A stretch of 64,000 nt of DNA. Origin: Campylorhamphus procurvoides. Its lineage: Eukaryota > Chordata > Aves > Passeriformes > Dendrocolaptidae. A program made the translations under genes and the position numbers. The stretch is taken from the NCBI GenBank assembly GCA_013396655.1, contig WBMV01003298.1:1830695-1894694 (forward strand), read 5' to 3'. Below are positions 1 through 13,894 of this stretch, piece by piece (position 1 is the stretch's first letter; each line of letters opens with the position of its first letter). Under the pieces are notes generated by a model. It saw only the letters and a list, made by a program, of their open reading frames with translations, made no database searches and was not told the origin of the DNA.

Positions 1-3000
1 GGTCAAATGATGTCTTTTACGAGACTGGCTGATTGAAATTCAAAAGAAGAGAGGCACTTTCAGGCACAGAAATTCTCCTCCACTGAAATACAAATGCCAG
101 TTTTCAAAATTAAATTCAGATTAAGAGCTGTTTAAACTTTATTCTACTACACAGAAATGTGAGCATTGATAAATATAGTGGGTCTGTGCCCTATTATAAT
201 TTTTCACATTCCTGAACCACCAGCAATTCCTCTGTGTTCTAATGAACTTGCCATTCCCCTCTCTAAGAGGAGCACAGAACTTACTCAGTCTTCCCTCTCC
301 GTGTTGTAGGTAAAAACTTCTTTGATGATATAATTGATTAACTTATTCAAGTTAAACTTGTACCACTAGTTTCAAGCTGTATTTTGCCTTGAGGATCAAA
401 GCTTCAGCCTGCATATCCTGAAGGCTGGTCTGGGTTTTAGAGTATAGTATTAGTCACATTAAAGATATTATCTTTGTAAATTCAATCCTATTTATATCCT
501 GCAGTAATGATCACACCATCTCTTCTATGTAGAAGGTAACTAAAAAGAGCAGATGTCATATATTTAATCAAGACCTTTCCCTTTCATGATTTTCCTGTTT
601 AAAGAAAACAAAGATGAATGAGTGCTGAGAATTAAAATTCTCTGCTGTTTGCACAGAGCTTCCTTTTGGATGTTTTTATAGGCCTCCACATACTCTGCTC
701 TCATGCAGAAATATGGTAGGAACTTACTATGAATTTCTGTAATGGAGTAAAAAGAAGAAAAAGGACTTCTGAAGATCTCTTTTAAATACAGTAGAGAGGA
801 GGAAAAAGCAGGCAAACCAGAACTGCTCCTTCTCTGCTTTTACCAGTTAGAAGGCTAATAGTGAATTTACAGTTTGAACACAGTAGTTTTATTCTCCATT
901 CTGCAAGCCATCCCATCCAAACCCTTCCAGTTCACTTGTCACACCTCCCTGGTTTGCCCACGGATTTAAAAACACTCGGTTCAAGGCACTTTTTTCCACA
1001 GCAGTGAGTTGTTCCTGCTAAAGCACAGGCTGAAGTCTTGGCTTCCCTTGGCCTCTGTAGGTGAACCCTGTCAACCTATGGCCACGTTCCTTGGCCTAAA
1101 GCTCTCTCTGTTGGTCTGTAATGGAACTGGGAGCCCTCTGCCTACAGGTCCTGGTGATTGGAGGTCATTTCTAAAAAGGCAATCCTTGCTTTGGGTAGCA
1201 CAAAAGCAGTGTGGAAGCAGACAAATGAAAAGTGAGGTCTGTTTCTAGGCTTTACTCTCCTTCCCATCATCACCTGTGAACAGAGTTTTTAAAATTAATT
1301 TAGGATGGAGTTTAGGATCCCCTGACACTTGCCTATCAAAGTTTTTATTTAAAATTACTCATTTTTTTCCACTTTTCACCATCTTAGCTTTTAGCCAGAA
1401 ATTGTGTCCCCTGGCACAGAAGTATGCCCTCTCTGTTCCACTCTTATGCTGTCAGTTCTTGGAATTTATAAGTTATTTCACAATGATTTGTGTTCTTTTG
1501 TTCTAGAGAATCTCCTTTGCTCTAATCCTTCTGTGCAAGAAAGCAGTACCAAGCTGTTGCCTCCAGGCTTATCTGGAAAGGCAGCGAATTGCAGTAGTGT
1601 GAAATTGTAAGGAGGAGGCAAAGCAGCCAGAATTTAGGAATTACAGAAAAGGGTTCTTCAAATCATAAAAACTACATGTCTTGGCAGTCTATGTTGGATC
1701 AAAAGTCTAATTTCACTTTTATTAGAAATTGCTAAGCAATGCATGGGAAACACAGCTCCAGCACACATCTCTGGGTTCCTCTGTCAAACTTAAAGCAGAT
1801 TTTCAGCTGTCAGTGGTTCCTAACTCAAGAAATTACAGGCAAGCGAAGCTGTTCTTGGCTACCTGTCACTCTCCCAAGGTCCCTGTGCCAGATGTTTGCT
1901 CTCTCTGCAGCACAAGCAGAGGAAAACCATCCCAAAACATCATTATCTGCAATACGCATTAAGCTATGCAAAGAAAATCTGTGTTTCTTTGGCAAGCTGT
2001 GCTGCTTGCCCTTGCTGGTGAAGTAACGGGGGGAGAAGGAAGAAGATTTTCTCAAGACAGGTTTTTTTTTCCATAGCACCCCTGTGGGAATAGGAGTGGG
2101 AAAGAAATTAGATGTTTTCACAGATATTTAGATCTAGAAGAAACTTAGTTCATTTAATAGTTTTAGAAAGGAGGCCATAACATCTCACTTTAGCAGTCAA
2201 AGCCCTTCTATTGGACTGTGATGCTCAACAAGAAGACAATAAATGTGTTTTTCATTCATCTTATTATAGTTTTTTCCAATTGTGGATAACAACCACAATT
2301 AATGCTAAGAATTAAGTTCTTTCCCCTAAAATTACCTAGCTGGAGCTGCTGGAGCTGCTTTGATTGTGATATCCAAGAATGATGCAGCACTCAGTATTGT
2401 CTTACCAGGCTGATACACACACGTTGTAAATGAGTCCCACCTCGATCATCTTTTGATGATCTAACCATACAGTGAAATATTAAATGGCAGGGAAACATCT
2501 CTAACTTTTGATTAAGGACACATCTGCCTGTGCCAGATTCTGCCATCTCTTAAAAATGGTTTTATGAGCCAATGGTCTACAGCCAGGTGAAAAAAATCAG
2601 TCTCTGGCCCTGTCCCCCACTTCATTTTTGATGTAAGGAAGAGATTATCCTTTCTTTCCTTCTTTGTTTCATTTGCCATGGAATTTCTTTGAAAACTCAT
2701 ATTTTTAGCTGCGTGTCTATTGTGACCCACATGTTTTTGTAGCTTCTACTTTATGAAATAACCTCTCCTCTCATGATTAAAACCTGATGTCTTGTTCTTT
2801 GATACGTAATGTTGGCTTTTTCATCAGCATTGTGTTCGAATGGGTCCAATTCTTCAAGTGGTCCCAATTTTTTTCTGTACAACTGCCCTGTTCTCCCTCA
2901 TTATCTGTCACCCCATCAGTCCTTTTTTTGTTCAGTAAATCTGATAACCTATGATCTGATAGTTGCAACTAAATTGCCAATGAAACTTCAAACAGCAACA

Positions 3001-3900
3001 CACTCAACTGGAAATACTTTTCAGTAATGGTCACCTGTAGATCATCTCTTCAGGGGTTGCCAGCAATTGGTCTTTATCTACTCAATGTGCACTTTGCTCA
3101 GGGTGTTGTCATTTTCTAAAATAAGGCATTAGGGACTAGATCAGATTATTCACCAAAGTGAAAATAGTGGTTTTTCTTTTGCAGCTTAAAATGAAGTTTA
3201 AAAGAAGTGTGTGAGGGAGAGGTGGAGAGGACTCGTGGATAAAAGTGCATAATTGAGGAAGGGAACCAAGAGGGAGATTTATTACTAAGTAGAAGTGTAG
3301 TAAAGTCTCCTGCTGACCCAGTGACTTAATGCAGTCATTATGACAGTCTCTGAAAAATATTGAGCAGGTTCTTCGAGGCTAAATGGCAAATCCAAAATTG
3401 TCTTTTTCTAGCAGTTTGGCTTTTAAAAACATTTTCTATTAGTTTCAGTTGTGGTCTTGCTCTTACTGTGCATTATTTTGTTTCTATTAATGTGTGATTT
3501 CTGACCTAAACCTTGAGGTCCTGTCTGATCACTTCCATTTGACTATATTTCAGGAACACATTTACAAGCACTGCATCAGAAAGCTAATATTAGTGTTCTA
3601 ATTTTGTCCCATCTTTCTCATGTCTTGTATTATGCAGTCTGGAAGGATGACTGTAAAGAGTTAATGTGCTTGCTGACCTGTAAGCGGTTCCTGCAATGCT
3701 CTTCATTGAGAAAACAAAATTGCTTGCTAAACACAAGGTGATGCAAGTTCGCCTTCTAGTTTTGACACTTTTGTATTTGGCTCGAGCCTGTGCTTTGTTT
3801 AGAGGTGTTCGAATATAGCCACTATTTCTGCGGAGTTAACGGGTGAAAATAGTTTTTCTAAATTGTGTCAAACTTCGCTGACCCCAAAGTACTTTGAAAG
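1..3900. other. AT-rich non-coding stretch, no gene seen
   Basis: I see no gene or recognised repeat here. Open frames on both strands stay below 100 codons, overlap one another and match no family I know. One short perfect inverted repeat lies at 2444-2461, with 7-bp arms GATCATC/GATGATC and a TTTT loop. A small tandem of the type CTGGAGCTG lies near 2341-2358. The sequence is consistent with intron or intergenic DNA. A short exon without a strong signal could still be hidden. Confidence 0.6.
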
Positions 3901-4380
3901 ATAAAAGGACGATGGACATGATAGCGAGGTACTGAAGGTTACAGAGCGCTGCTGGGGTAGTTTGCGAGCCTCGGCCTCGGTACCAGCGGGGCTGACCCTG
4001 CCGTGCTGAGGGGGCTGCAGCACCGCTGCTGTGCCAGGATGCTGGGGGTGGCAGCTCCGCTGCTGGGTCAGGATGTGCAGCAGCTCGGGGGACGGAGCTG
4101 TCCGGGGCTGACCCGTGCACGCAGCTCCGCAGCAGGAGCCCTGTTCTTACAGCTTGGCAGCCTCACCAACTACCTGCTCAGGGGACTTAGCGCCTCGGCA
4201 GGGTTGCCCCATGCTTTGTGAGCAGCATAAATTGAAAATGTTCTTGTGCAAATGAAGTCTGGCTCGTCCCAGACACCAGTGACAGGCGGTGAGGGGGCTC
4301 AGGGAGCAGCGCTGTGGCAATCACTGCAGCTGGCCGGGAGATCACAGGTGAGCGCCATTCCAGGTGGGGTTGCGACCGTA
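3901..4380 (+). promoter_or_regulatory. Candidate small CpG island with a 5' splice-donor match
   Basis: By my count about 16 CpG dinucleotides fall within 3901-4140, in DNA of roughly 60% G+C, giving an observed/expected ratio near 0.7. Another 7 or so fall in 4261-4380. The surrounding DNA is AT-rich and nearly CpG-free. In vertebrates such blocks often mark promoters or first exons. A strong donor match, CAG|GTGAGC, lies at 4345-4353. A frame from the ATG at 4252 stays open up to it, with a Gly/Ser/Gln-rich sequence I do not recognise. No TATA box is evident. The plus orientation is inferred only from the donor. A GC-rich repeat or an enhancer would look similar, so this is a candidate and not an established promoter. 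Confidence 0.35.
4023..4078 (+). repeat. Imperfect 34-bp tandem duplication in GC-rich DNA
   Basis: The segment at 4023-4044 (CCGCTGCTGTGCCAGGATGC and following bases) recurs with a few differences at 4057-4078, an offset of 34 bp. A further related phrase, GGGGCTGACCC, occurs near 3988 and again near 4104. This looks like a short decayed minisatellite inside the CpG-rich block. Part of the local GC richness may therefore come from local duplication and not from promoter constraint. Confidence 0.5.
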
Positions 4381-5911
4381 CCCCCTCACAGCACCTACAG
4401 ACAGGGCTGCCTCTGCAAGGTCTTGGTTGCTCCCTGCCGTGTTAGCACTCACGTGTTAGGATTAATTCATTTCCAGTCAGGTAGAACTGGCTAAAACCAA
4501 AACTACCATTGACTTTACTTCCTCGAAGACTGCTCTTGAGCGATGAGCTAAGAAAGTACATCTTAGTTTCTTTCTATTTTGTTGCTTTCACTTGACGATA
4601 GCAAACCCTCGCAGAAATGGAGGCCTGTGAGGGCACCGGAGGCTGCAACCACTGGGACGGGAGCGAAGGGTGATGTGTCCAGGGCAGTCCAGCCCACAGC
4701 AGCCCTGGAGCTGCCTCAGGACGTGCCTCCAGGACTGAGGAGAGCCACGACTGGGAACATCCTGACAAAGTAAGCCCTCAACCTTGCAGGTATCTGTGGG
4801 ACATATTGATGGCAGTGCCCAAATCATGGCGGATTTAACCCTGCAGAAAGGGCAAAGCAGGGGTGTAGATTCAGTGTGTGGACACTCAGATTTAGCGAAG
4901 GGTTTAGGGAAGGGAGTTCAGTGGATTCCCTCCCATCCCTCAGCAGCTCCTACCCGCTGGCTGGGGCAGGGCTTTGGTGCTTCCCCCCAGCACCTGCTGG
5001 CTCAGCAATGGTGGGAAACCACCATCCCCTGGCCCTGCTGGCACTCAGAACGTGTCTGAGAGCCACCAGCCTGAGGGGGCGATGGGTCACAGGCCAGACC
5101 CAAATGGGATTTTAACTTGCTTGAGGGTGGTTTTCCCCCAGAGGAGGGAAAGCTGGTGGAGGTGGAAGGGCAGGACTGGATTCCATTGTGTCTGTGTGTG
5201 GGGAGAGGGACCCCAGGTGGAGGTGGGAAAGAAGTTGTGTGTGAATCCTGCAAAACACACCCCCAGCTGGGAGTGCCCCTGAGGCAAAGGGCACCGGAGG
5301 GGCAGTGTGAGGGGAAAGCTGGGGGGATGCAGCTGTCCCTGTAAAGACCTTCCTGGGTGACTGCATGGTGGGTTTGAGGGTCTGCCCTGAACCACAGCAA
5401 GGATTTGGCTGAGCAATGACTCAGGGTATAATGTGTCCCTTCAGCCTTGTCACATTTGTCAAGTGTAAGTAAAAATCAAAGGGAAAATGCAAAAGTAATT
5501 CTCTGCCCCTCAGCTCAAGCCAGGCAGTTTTCATCTGCCCTTTTCCACAGCTTGTTTAACTTCTTGTCTTCCTCTGGGCATAACTGCATTGTAGAGGTGT
5601 GGGAAATGGGATAATTGTTTTAGTCTATTTCATGTTTTGTTGTATGTTTCTGTAAGCACATATATAGAAATCCAGCTTGGGTTGTGGTCAGTGGTGTCAC
5701 CTTCAGGCTTTTTTTCCTGAGCAAAATCATGATTTGCTGTTAAATAATTCAAACCTTATTCAAACTGATCTATTTTTACTGTCTAAGACCCAAAGAGATT
5801 ACAGCAAGAGGCCATGAGCTTATTGGCTACTACAGAGGGGAGATACCCCTGTGTTGGCAATTCTAATAACCCAGCAGTGCCCACTCAGGCAGGCTGACAA
5901 ATATTTGGGGA
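4381..5911. other. GC-rich but CpG-poor non-coding stretch
   Basis: From 4381 to about 5400 the sequence is clearly richer in G+C than the rest of the window, with many CTGG, CCCC and GGTGG runs. CpGs are sparse, so it is not an island by the usual criterion. Open frames of 80-130 codons occur on both strands (for example 5002-5400 minus and 4974-5282 plus). They overlap each other in several frames, as expected for stop-poor GC-rich DNA, and are rich in Pro, Ser and Gly without a recognisable domain. After 5400 the sequence returns to an AT-rich composition. I see no gene. Confidence 0.5.
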
Positions 5912-5945
5912 TTTTTTTCGGGGGGGGGGGGGGGNGGTTTTTTTT
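5912..5945 (+). repeat. T/G/T homopolymer junction with an undetermined base
   Basis: A run of seven T is followed by CG, with 15 consecutive G (5920-5934), one N at 5935, two more G and eight T. The N is the only ambiguous base I noticed in the window. A G run this long is difficult for most sequencing chemistries. Its true length, and whether anything is missing here, cannot be told from the sequence. Confidence 0.9.
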
Positions 5946-8900
5946 CTGATGGTGCCCTTTTCCCGTTTCATTTAAGAGACTATGCTATGATAATTGTGAC
6001 TTACTGCCTTATTACATCAATATTCTGAATTTGCCTTCCTGTTTTACAGCACCCTATTCATAAATTCTTGCATCATGATTCATGTCCTGTTATGTTTGTT
6101 GCTAAATTAACTCCAAAGAGTGAAGTATAGCAGATATTCAGCATTTTTTGCCCAGAAAATTTCTGAGTGCACTGAACTACCTGTCTTGGAAGACTGATGC
6201 CAAACGGTTTGTGATGTACTTTATTGCAGCTCTTCTAGCTGGCTGTTTCAAGTTTCTCTTAATTCAAAGTAATAGAAAAGATTAGAAAAATGTGGCTCTT
6301 CTATGATCTTACTTTCCCAGGTTTGCTGTCATAAAGCACCCTAAGAGCCTGTAGCTGCTGATGAAAAGGGCAATCCAATTTTTTCCTCTGGTCTACTGCA
6401 GTGACTGTGCACTGCCTTCCCTGTGCCAGCAGTTGTGTGGCCGTGCAGGCAGCAGAAGAGGAAGAAAACAAATCAACTTTTAGCTGGATCAGCATGTTGG
6501 TCTGACTTGCCATGCACCAGTGATTGCTGGTGGTGATACAAGAAAGGGCAGTAGCATACAGAGATGAGTGTGGGTTCTGGTGGGTTTAAGGTGGAGATGA
6601 AACCACTTCTGAAGAAGCAGAACAAAGGGGAGAAAAAGTCATCTTTTTTTCAGGTATACTGTGTCTTGAAAGATTTCTTTGTTGCTTTCCTCTCTCTAGC
6701 CTATGGACTGTTACACCCAGCCATCTGCTGTCACCTTTCTGCATGCAGTGCAATGCAATGAAACAGCTCTTCCTCACTTCCCAATTTTACACATTTCTTT
6801 TCCCCCAAAAATTAACTATTTACAAATAGGAAACGTTTTCTCAGTTTTCATCTGCATTTTTTAAAGCTCCCTCTTGTGCTGCTCATCCCATATTGCTCAA
6901 AACAGATGAGCAGAGGGAAGGGCATGAGCTGAGGAATCATGAGATTGTATGTGAAATCCTTTTGGTAACAGTGGCATTTCATCCCTGCATGTTTTATTTT
7001 CTCTCTGACTGTTGTTGAGCCTAGAAGGTAGGTAGACAGCTGTTACTGCAACATCAGTGGTGGCCCAATATGTCTTTTTTAGGCTCTCAAATCAATCTTA
7101 GTGCAAGACTACCTGTTACCCTGGTAGAAGTTTTCTTTGGATTTTTTTCTTTTTTTCTTCTTGAGGCTTTCTCTGTGTTTCAGACACTTTTGGCATTCCT
7201 TGTTTTGAAAAGCTAGTTGTTTTTTTTGGTTTGGCTTTTTTTTTGCCCCCAGAGTGTTATTGGAAAGCGACTCAAGGTTACTGTTTTAAGTAACTATTCT
7301 TATGAGATCTGTGTAGGTCTGTAAGCCACAGTACGTTTTGTAGGTTTTCCTCAGTTCGACTCTTCCTCAGGAAGGTTTTATTTTTCAATATTTTCTGAAT
7401 ATTCATCTGATACTGAATGCAGTGGGTTTTTTTGTTTGTTTTGTTTTAATGATATACATCTTGTTAACAAATTGATTTATAGTCTTTCTGCTTTTAGGGA
7501 GAAGTCCTATGTAATCTAACAGAAAAACACGATCTTTCTCTGAATTTTCTTAGAGAAACATACGGGTTCTCTAAGCCTCCCTTAATGTGGTATGTATATG
7601 ATGTAGAGATGCAGAATCCTTGCTAAATGCTGTATCTCCGAAATACTGTGAACAGCTGACACGGCCAGGACATCAGCAGTGATGTTTGATAAAATGTCTC
7701 TCTCCTGCTCGGGATATTTCTCTTGATGGGCGTGTTTTGTTTGACTGCTGAGGCAGTTTCTGTGATGCTCTGGATTCAGTGAAAGCCCATGTGGATTTTC
7801 ACTGTGTGTCTTTTTGGCTTTGTTTTCCTTACACTGCCACTCAGCGGTCAGTAATGTGTCATCAGGAGATTCTGGCTCCTGACAGCTGAAAAATTACTAT
7901 TTCAAATGTTCAGCTTTTTGTTTTGGGAGTTCTTATTTCATGGTTGGATCACACTGGAACTAAGTCTCAGGGTTTGGGGTAAGCTTTGCTACATGGCCAG
8001 ATGAAACATTGCTTTAACCACAAAGTTTTCAAGCAATGCAATTGAATCCCGTGCCAAGAATTTGCTGCTCTGCTGGAGAGAATCAAGACTGTACTTTCAT
8101 TTAGAGAAAGGAGACTCAAGTAAGAGGAAAAAGGGTTGATTTGATTTTTTTAAACTGTTTTCCTATTGCTGCATCTTGAGATTTTTGTCTTACTTAGATG
8201 ACTCATCTCTCCAAAGGCCATTAAAGAGATGGGAACATCTAGAGGGCAACTCATCCTAGCCTGAAGTCATTTGAGTGAAATGAAAAAGAAAGGTTTTTAG
8301 GAGGAGAAATGGAACACTTTTCAAATCCAAAAAATATAGGCATATCATTTAGAATAGTTGTCATTACGTTTGGATAATTGAACACATTTAAATGCAAAGG
8401 ATAGGTTTGCAGGTAATCATTTCAACTGTAGTGCTTCTTAATTTTTTAATATTTTGTTTAAAAGGTGAAAGTTTTTTATCGAGAAGCCATCAGGAAAATT
8501 TTCTCCTGTTTGTTTTCCAGAACCATTTTATCTTCCATATGCATTTGGTCTGTAGTGGACTCTCCCAGGATGCTGCAAAGCAGATGCAGCAATTCAATTA
8601 TAAGTGAAAAATCACAAATGAGGCACTTTCACACTTTTATAGGAATGAGTGAGGAAATCAGTGGGACCTGTCTGTGATCAGTTTTTGAGCTGAATGTACC
8701 TGCGTGTTATACTTTTCCATGATCATTTTTCTCTAAGTTTAGTGAGACAGCTGCATCCTGTCATTTGAATTCCTGTCCTTTAATTATCTACATCTCATGA
8801 AATAATTTTTCAGTCTCTGATTGCATAATAGTGGCATCTTCTAGCACATAAATTATTAGGTAGATAACCTGGATATCAAACTTAAGTAGCTATAAAATGT

Positions 8901-11900
8901 TCCTGCAATTAATGATGCTTGTGAAAATTAGCACTTGTAACTGCAGAGGCTCATCAGACTGGCAAAGGAGTAGGGCATATAGCAGTGAATTGTGCCAGGC
9001 AGGACCTAAATTTTACCAGTACTTTTCAATTAGGAAAGTTTATAGGTGTTTGGAGATGGAAAGTTTAATTTGTGCAGAAAGGTGCAGGAATGTCAGAGCT
9101 TAGGGGACAGTTTCAATGCTTCCTTCTCACTACCTAAAGTGTCCTTCACCAGCTGCATTTCACTATGGCCTTTGCAGGGTAGGGGTGTGAAAGGCTCCAT
9201 AGCAGATATTTGGGGTCCGGTCAGAAAGTAACTTTCTACCTGTCTCTTGACATCTTAGAAGCATCTGAGACAAGGAAAGCAGCACAAAATGACAGTAAAT
9301 TTATCTCCTATCTAAAGGTAGAGACATGTTTGGGAAAGTACAGGACAAGTGATGCACAGGAAGAACAATGACCACTGACTCTGACCTGGAAAAGAATACA
9401 GTTTATTGTAGAAAACCTGGATGTTATTAGTCTTATTTACAGGGTCATCATTAGAGAGAGGGATAAAAGGAAGAAGCAAGGCTGGTACAATGAGGGATAG
9501 AAGGCAGAGGAGGCAGCACAGGGGTGTGCACTGCTTTGGAGCTGCCTTGGGCTGCTGCCATGCAGTGCTGGCTGGTTGACAACAGGAAGGATATTATCAG
9601 TGAGAGGCCAGGATGTTCAGCAGTTAGGATGAAATCCAGGCCCAAAACATCACATTAAAAGAATGCTTAAAAGAAATGCTGCTTTTTTTATCCCCCACTA
9701 GACAATGTCCTTCAGGGATAAACTGAAATTTGTGTTTTAGAAGGAGAGGACAAAGCAGGTGGAAGCAGATGGCTTATGGGGTTACCAAAAGAAATGTGAG
9801 ACACAATTAGAAAGCTTAGGCTACATATTTCTATGCTGAAATAAATGAATAAGGCTGCAATTCAGCAAAAGCTTTTCTAAACCATCTCCAAATCCAGCCT
9901 TATAAAACAACAGCATAATTTTTCAAAAATGCCAACCTGCAAGAGAACAACACTTAGTCTGCTAAATTCCTTGAAAATGTCCCAGCATAGGTTCAGGAAG
10001 ACATCCTTAGTAGGCAGCAGGGAGTTGAAGCAAATGTTCATGTCCATTTATGAATTAGTACTGTTAATGTTTCTTCCATGACATCTTGTTTTTCATAAAA
10101 CTTAGAAATGTGTTTAAAGACAATTAAATGGTCTCTTGAATTAGGGCCTAGCTTAGCAGAAGGAAACAGCTGAAGCAAATAAGATAAATTGATTGAAAAC
10201 ATCTAGAAATTGTTTTGGGAGGAACGTGACTGAAAATGAGGAAGATGGTGTCAAGCTAAGCTGCAAAGGCTTGTGATATCAAGAAAATGTGTTAATTCAA
10301 CCTCTTCTGCTTTACCTTCTCTTGTACCTTGAACAGCTATAAAGAAAAAGCCCAATTTTGCATCTATGAGATAGAAAATGTGCAGGTTCTGAGGACAATG
10401 AGAACTGTGCAGCAGTCTTGGCAGGAATAACTAACAGAGGAATGAGTAAGAAAGTGGGGGAGTTTAGAGTCTTGTAGTGTTTGTTGGTGCTCTCCGTTTA
10501 AAACTTTCTTACCTATTATTCATCCAAATCAGTACAAGCTATCTTCTCTCAAATTTTAGGCTTTCACAGTTCATTAAAATGTGAAGTCAGTCAAGTAAAA
10601 TAATTCTGTCACCTCTCTAACAAATCTCTAAGGTTTGTGGAGCACATTTGAAAATAGTCCAGGAGAACAGCTGCACAGGATTAATCATTCTCAGGGCAAA
10701 ACCTGATTTTGCATACACTCCACAGTCTCACTTTCTCAAATGAAAAACTGAGACAAAATTAACAATTAATTTTGACAAATTTGTCTTCTTGACCAAACAG
10801 TCAGCTAACAAAAATGTCTGGCAACAAGCTAATAAATTATGACCCTTCTGAGCATGGGCTTTCATTAAATTCCAGCCTCATCACTGCACCTTCTGGTGGC
10901 TGTTCCATCCACGTGTGGAATTAGGTCTGTGATGGCTGTTGGCATCTCCAAGCCTACAAGGCTGGTTCTTTGTGCCATACTTGGTGGTAACCCCACGTCT
11001 GAAGTGTTCTGGGACTGAAAGGCTCCCTGAAGAGATCTGGAATGTTGCTCCATGGTGTTTTGTAAAAAGCACACACTGTCACTACTCACCTTATAACAAC
11101 TGCAGGAGTTTAGCAGGTGTCTGCTGTCTGCCTCCTGGTGTCCCAGCTGAGTGTTACTAAGTTCATGCACAAGCCAAAAATAATGGAAATTGCAGTTTAT
11201 TTTTATTTCATCTGGTTTTGTTTTCTTTAAGTAAAGGGAAGCAAATAAAGTGTCTATTTATGACAGAAGGAAATAATCTTTTTGCAAAAATTCCATGTTC
11301 CACAAACCTTCTGGCTTTGTGACATCCAGTCCGGTCTAGGATGAGATTCTGTCAGCTGTATATGTATAAAATATAGTCAATAGCAACGCTGAAGTCTGTG
11401 GAACAAGATATGCCATACAAAGAAAGGTCTCTTTAATGAAACAGCCCTTGGTCTGGAGCAGTTTATACTTTTGCAAAGAGCTGGTCTCTGAATGCACAAG
11501 AGGTCACCTCTTGGCAACCAACTCTGCTGAATTTTCCACTATTAAAAATGTGCAGCTTATTTTTTGCCCAAGAAACTGGTGATGAGTGTGATGCATCCAT
11601 AAGTAGAGAGATGGCAGAGGTACATCAACCTTTTTTGACATTTGAACATTCTACCTACATGAATTCTCATGTTTATTTCATGGAAACATTCTTTTTGGAT
11701 TATATTCATAAAGGCTCTCTTTTGAAGTACACTGAATTTCAAAAGGCATGAGGTGGCAGGTTGGTGATGGACAGAATGAACAAGCATTCAGTGGGACATA
11801 TTTTCTTTGGAAAGCTGAATTCTAAGTGTCTGATGAACTTGGAAGCACAGTGGCTCCAGTTAAGAACTGATTGGCTTTTTAGCTTAACAAACACTTTTTG

Positions 11901-13894
11901 GGGTTTTCTGTAAATAAATAGCTGAGGAGCTGGAGAAATAAAAAGGAAAGGGTGCCATGATCACCTGGCAGTGGTGTGGTCTGCTATTCTGTGCTGTAAT
12001 TAATTTAAAGACATTCAAACTAGAAACATATATATTATATATATGTTATATGTATTCATCTATTTCATACAGGCTGTAAGCCTGAAGTTCCTGGCTATAT
12101 TCTTAATTGTTAAGAATTGGATATGATGAATTTTATCCAGCTTGTTTCAAGGACCAGGAAAAAGAAAGATGTTCAAGTAAGAAAGCAGCATGTGAGCTTT
12201 ACTCAAACAGGCCTGCTAGACTTTTCCAGTGGAATCCAAGAACAGCAAGAGATCCCATTAGAGTAACTGAGCATCCCACATGCCCGCCCAGTGATTCTGG
12301 GATTCAGTAACCGCAGTGCACCTGGCGCCAGACAGTGTCTGCATTTTCAGAGTGTTGATCTGGATAAAAATGATCCAGCTGTCAAACAGGGAGTCTGCAG
12401 AGCTAAAAGATGAGCATGGTACAGTTGGACAAAACCCTTGTGCCAGATTATGTTTCTGGAAGAGCAAAGTTTCAAAGAATTTGTCGAAAATAACCACTCT
12501 GTATTTTCAGGACAAAAATAAACATAATCATTTTGGGAATGAGTCAAATATTAAACAGGAGACAACTGCTTATTTTTAGCAGTAAGGAACTGAGATAAAA
12601 CAGGGTTGCATGAAGCCACATGCAAACACATAAATTATGAAGATATGTTTCAGCTATTACTCAGATGCTCAGTAGAATGAATTAAAACTTGCCCGCAAGG
12701 AACTAGGCAGGAATCCTTTAACCCCTAGTACTGCTGCTTATAGGCTGTACTCCCTGTCTATGGCTTGTATGGCTGCAAGAGGAATGGAATGCTCTGTGGG
12801 AGCTGTTACATGAAATTTACCTCAATGAGAAGTTGTTAATGAAAATAAATTATGCTACTGCAAACATTCGTTTTTTTAAAAAAAATATTTACTCCAATGT
12901 TTAGTGAGGAACAATGGTCTACTTGCCAGCATGGTGCCCTTTGTAGCCTGAATCTTGAGTATTATTATCCCATCATTACATCTTCCACAGCCCATCATCA
13001 GAAAGGTGTCAGTAAAGAGGAAGGATCTTTCAGACAAGTGGACTAATGTTCATTCTACTGTAGTAATTTCCAGTTTGTGGAAATGAAAGTGCTTTTGAAG
13101 GTAGTTACATTTCTGCTCTGTGGTTGGGGATATTCAGGTCCATTGGCTTCCCCAGGGTCACAGCAGCAGAGCCAGCACAAGGACAAAAATCTTGCGAGAG
13201 AAGATTGTTTCCATGATGCACTTAGAGCTGCACAGGGTACAGATCTGTTTCATGAACAACAGAGAACATTCATGCTCTTTCAAAAATCATTTCATAGCCA
13301 TAACAGACAAGACCAAGAATTCTCACACACTGTAGTTGATAGTCAGGTTTAAGTTAATTTCCATTCCTCACTTATTGTTTATTCAAATAAAATCTTTGGC
13401 ATTTGAAATGAGTGAGAGCTGGAAGCACTGCACTCAAAAGCAAATTGAAATGAATTTCATATAAAAGAACACAGAATAAAACATTTTTAAAGGCAGATAG
13501 GCAAACTTTGAATTAGTTTTAAGTTCTAATACATACTAATAAGTTTTAAATGTTCTTTACTCAGAGAAAGATTGCCTTAAATAATTTAGACTGGTGTTTG
13601 CTAATGGCTGTGGCAACCAGAATATAAATATACACAAAATTTCATGCAGATATAGTAACCTTCTTGTCTTACTATACTATTTAGACTATTTACAATCAGA
13701 TAATTTATGGGTTGTGGTGTTCATAGTATGTCTGTAGATTAAATATTCAATACAAGGAGAGAAATAGCATGGGCAGTATGAAATAGCAGATTTTTCTGTT
13801 AATCTTTCAGAGGTGGAATATACATCTCTGTATAATGGAGCCCTTATTCATCTATTTATATGTTGTTCCATTCCTTCACAAACCAGCCCTTGGG
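5946..13894. other. Single-copy-looking non-coding stretch
   Basis: No gene or recognised interspersed repeat is seen. Poly-T-rich patches occur at about 7142-7163 and 7218-7245. An AT-alternating microsatellite is listed separately near 12027. The longest frame is 101 codons (10865-11170, minus). It has no domain, and a second shadow frame covers the same place. The composition is that of an intron or intergenic region. Confidence 0.6.
12027..12055. repeat. TA-rich microsatellite
   Basis: This is an interrupted TATA-type simple repeat, (AT)n broken by TTA and GTT. It is short and impure, as is typical of an ageing dinucleotide repeat. No function is implied. Confidence 0.8.
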
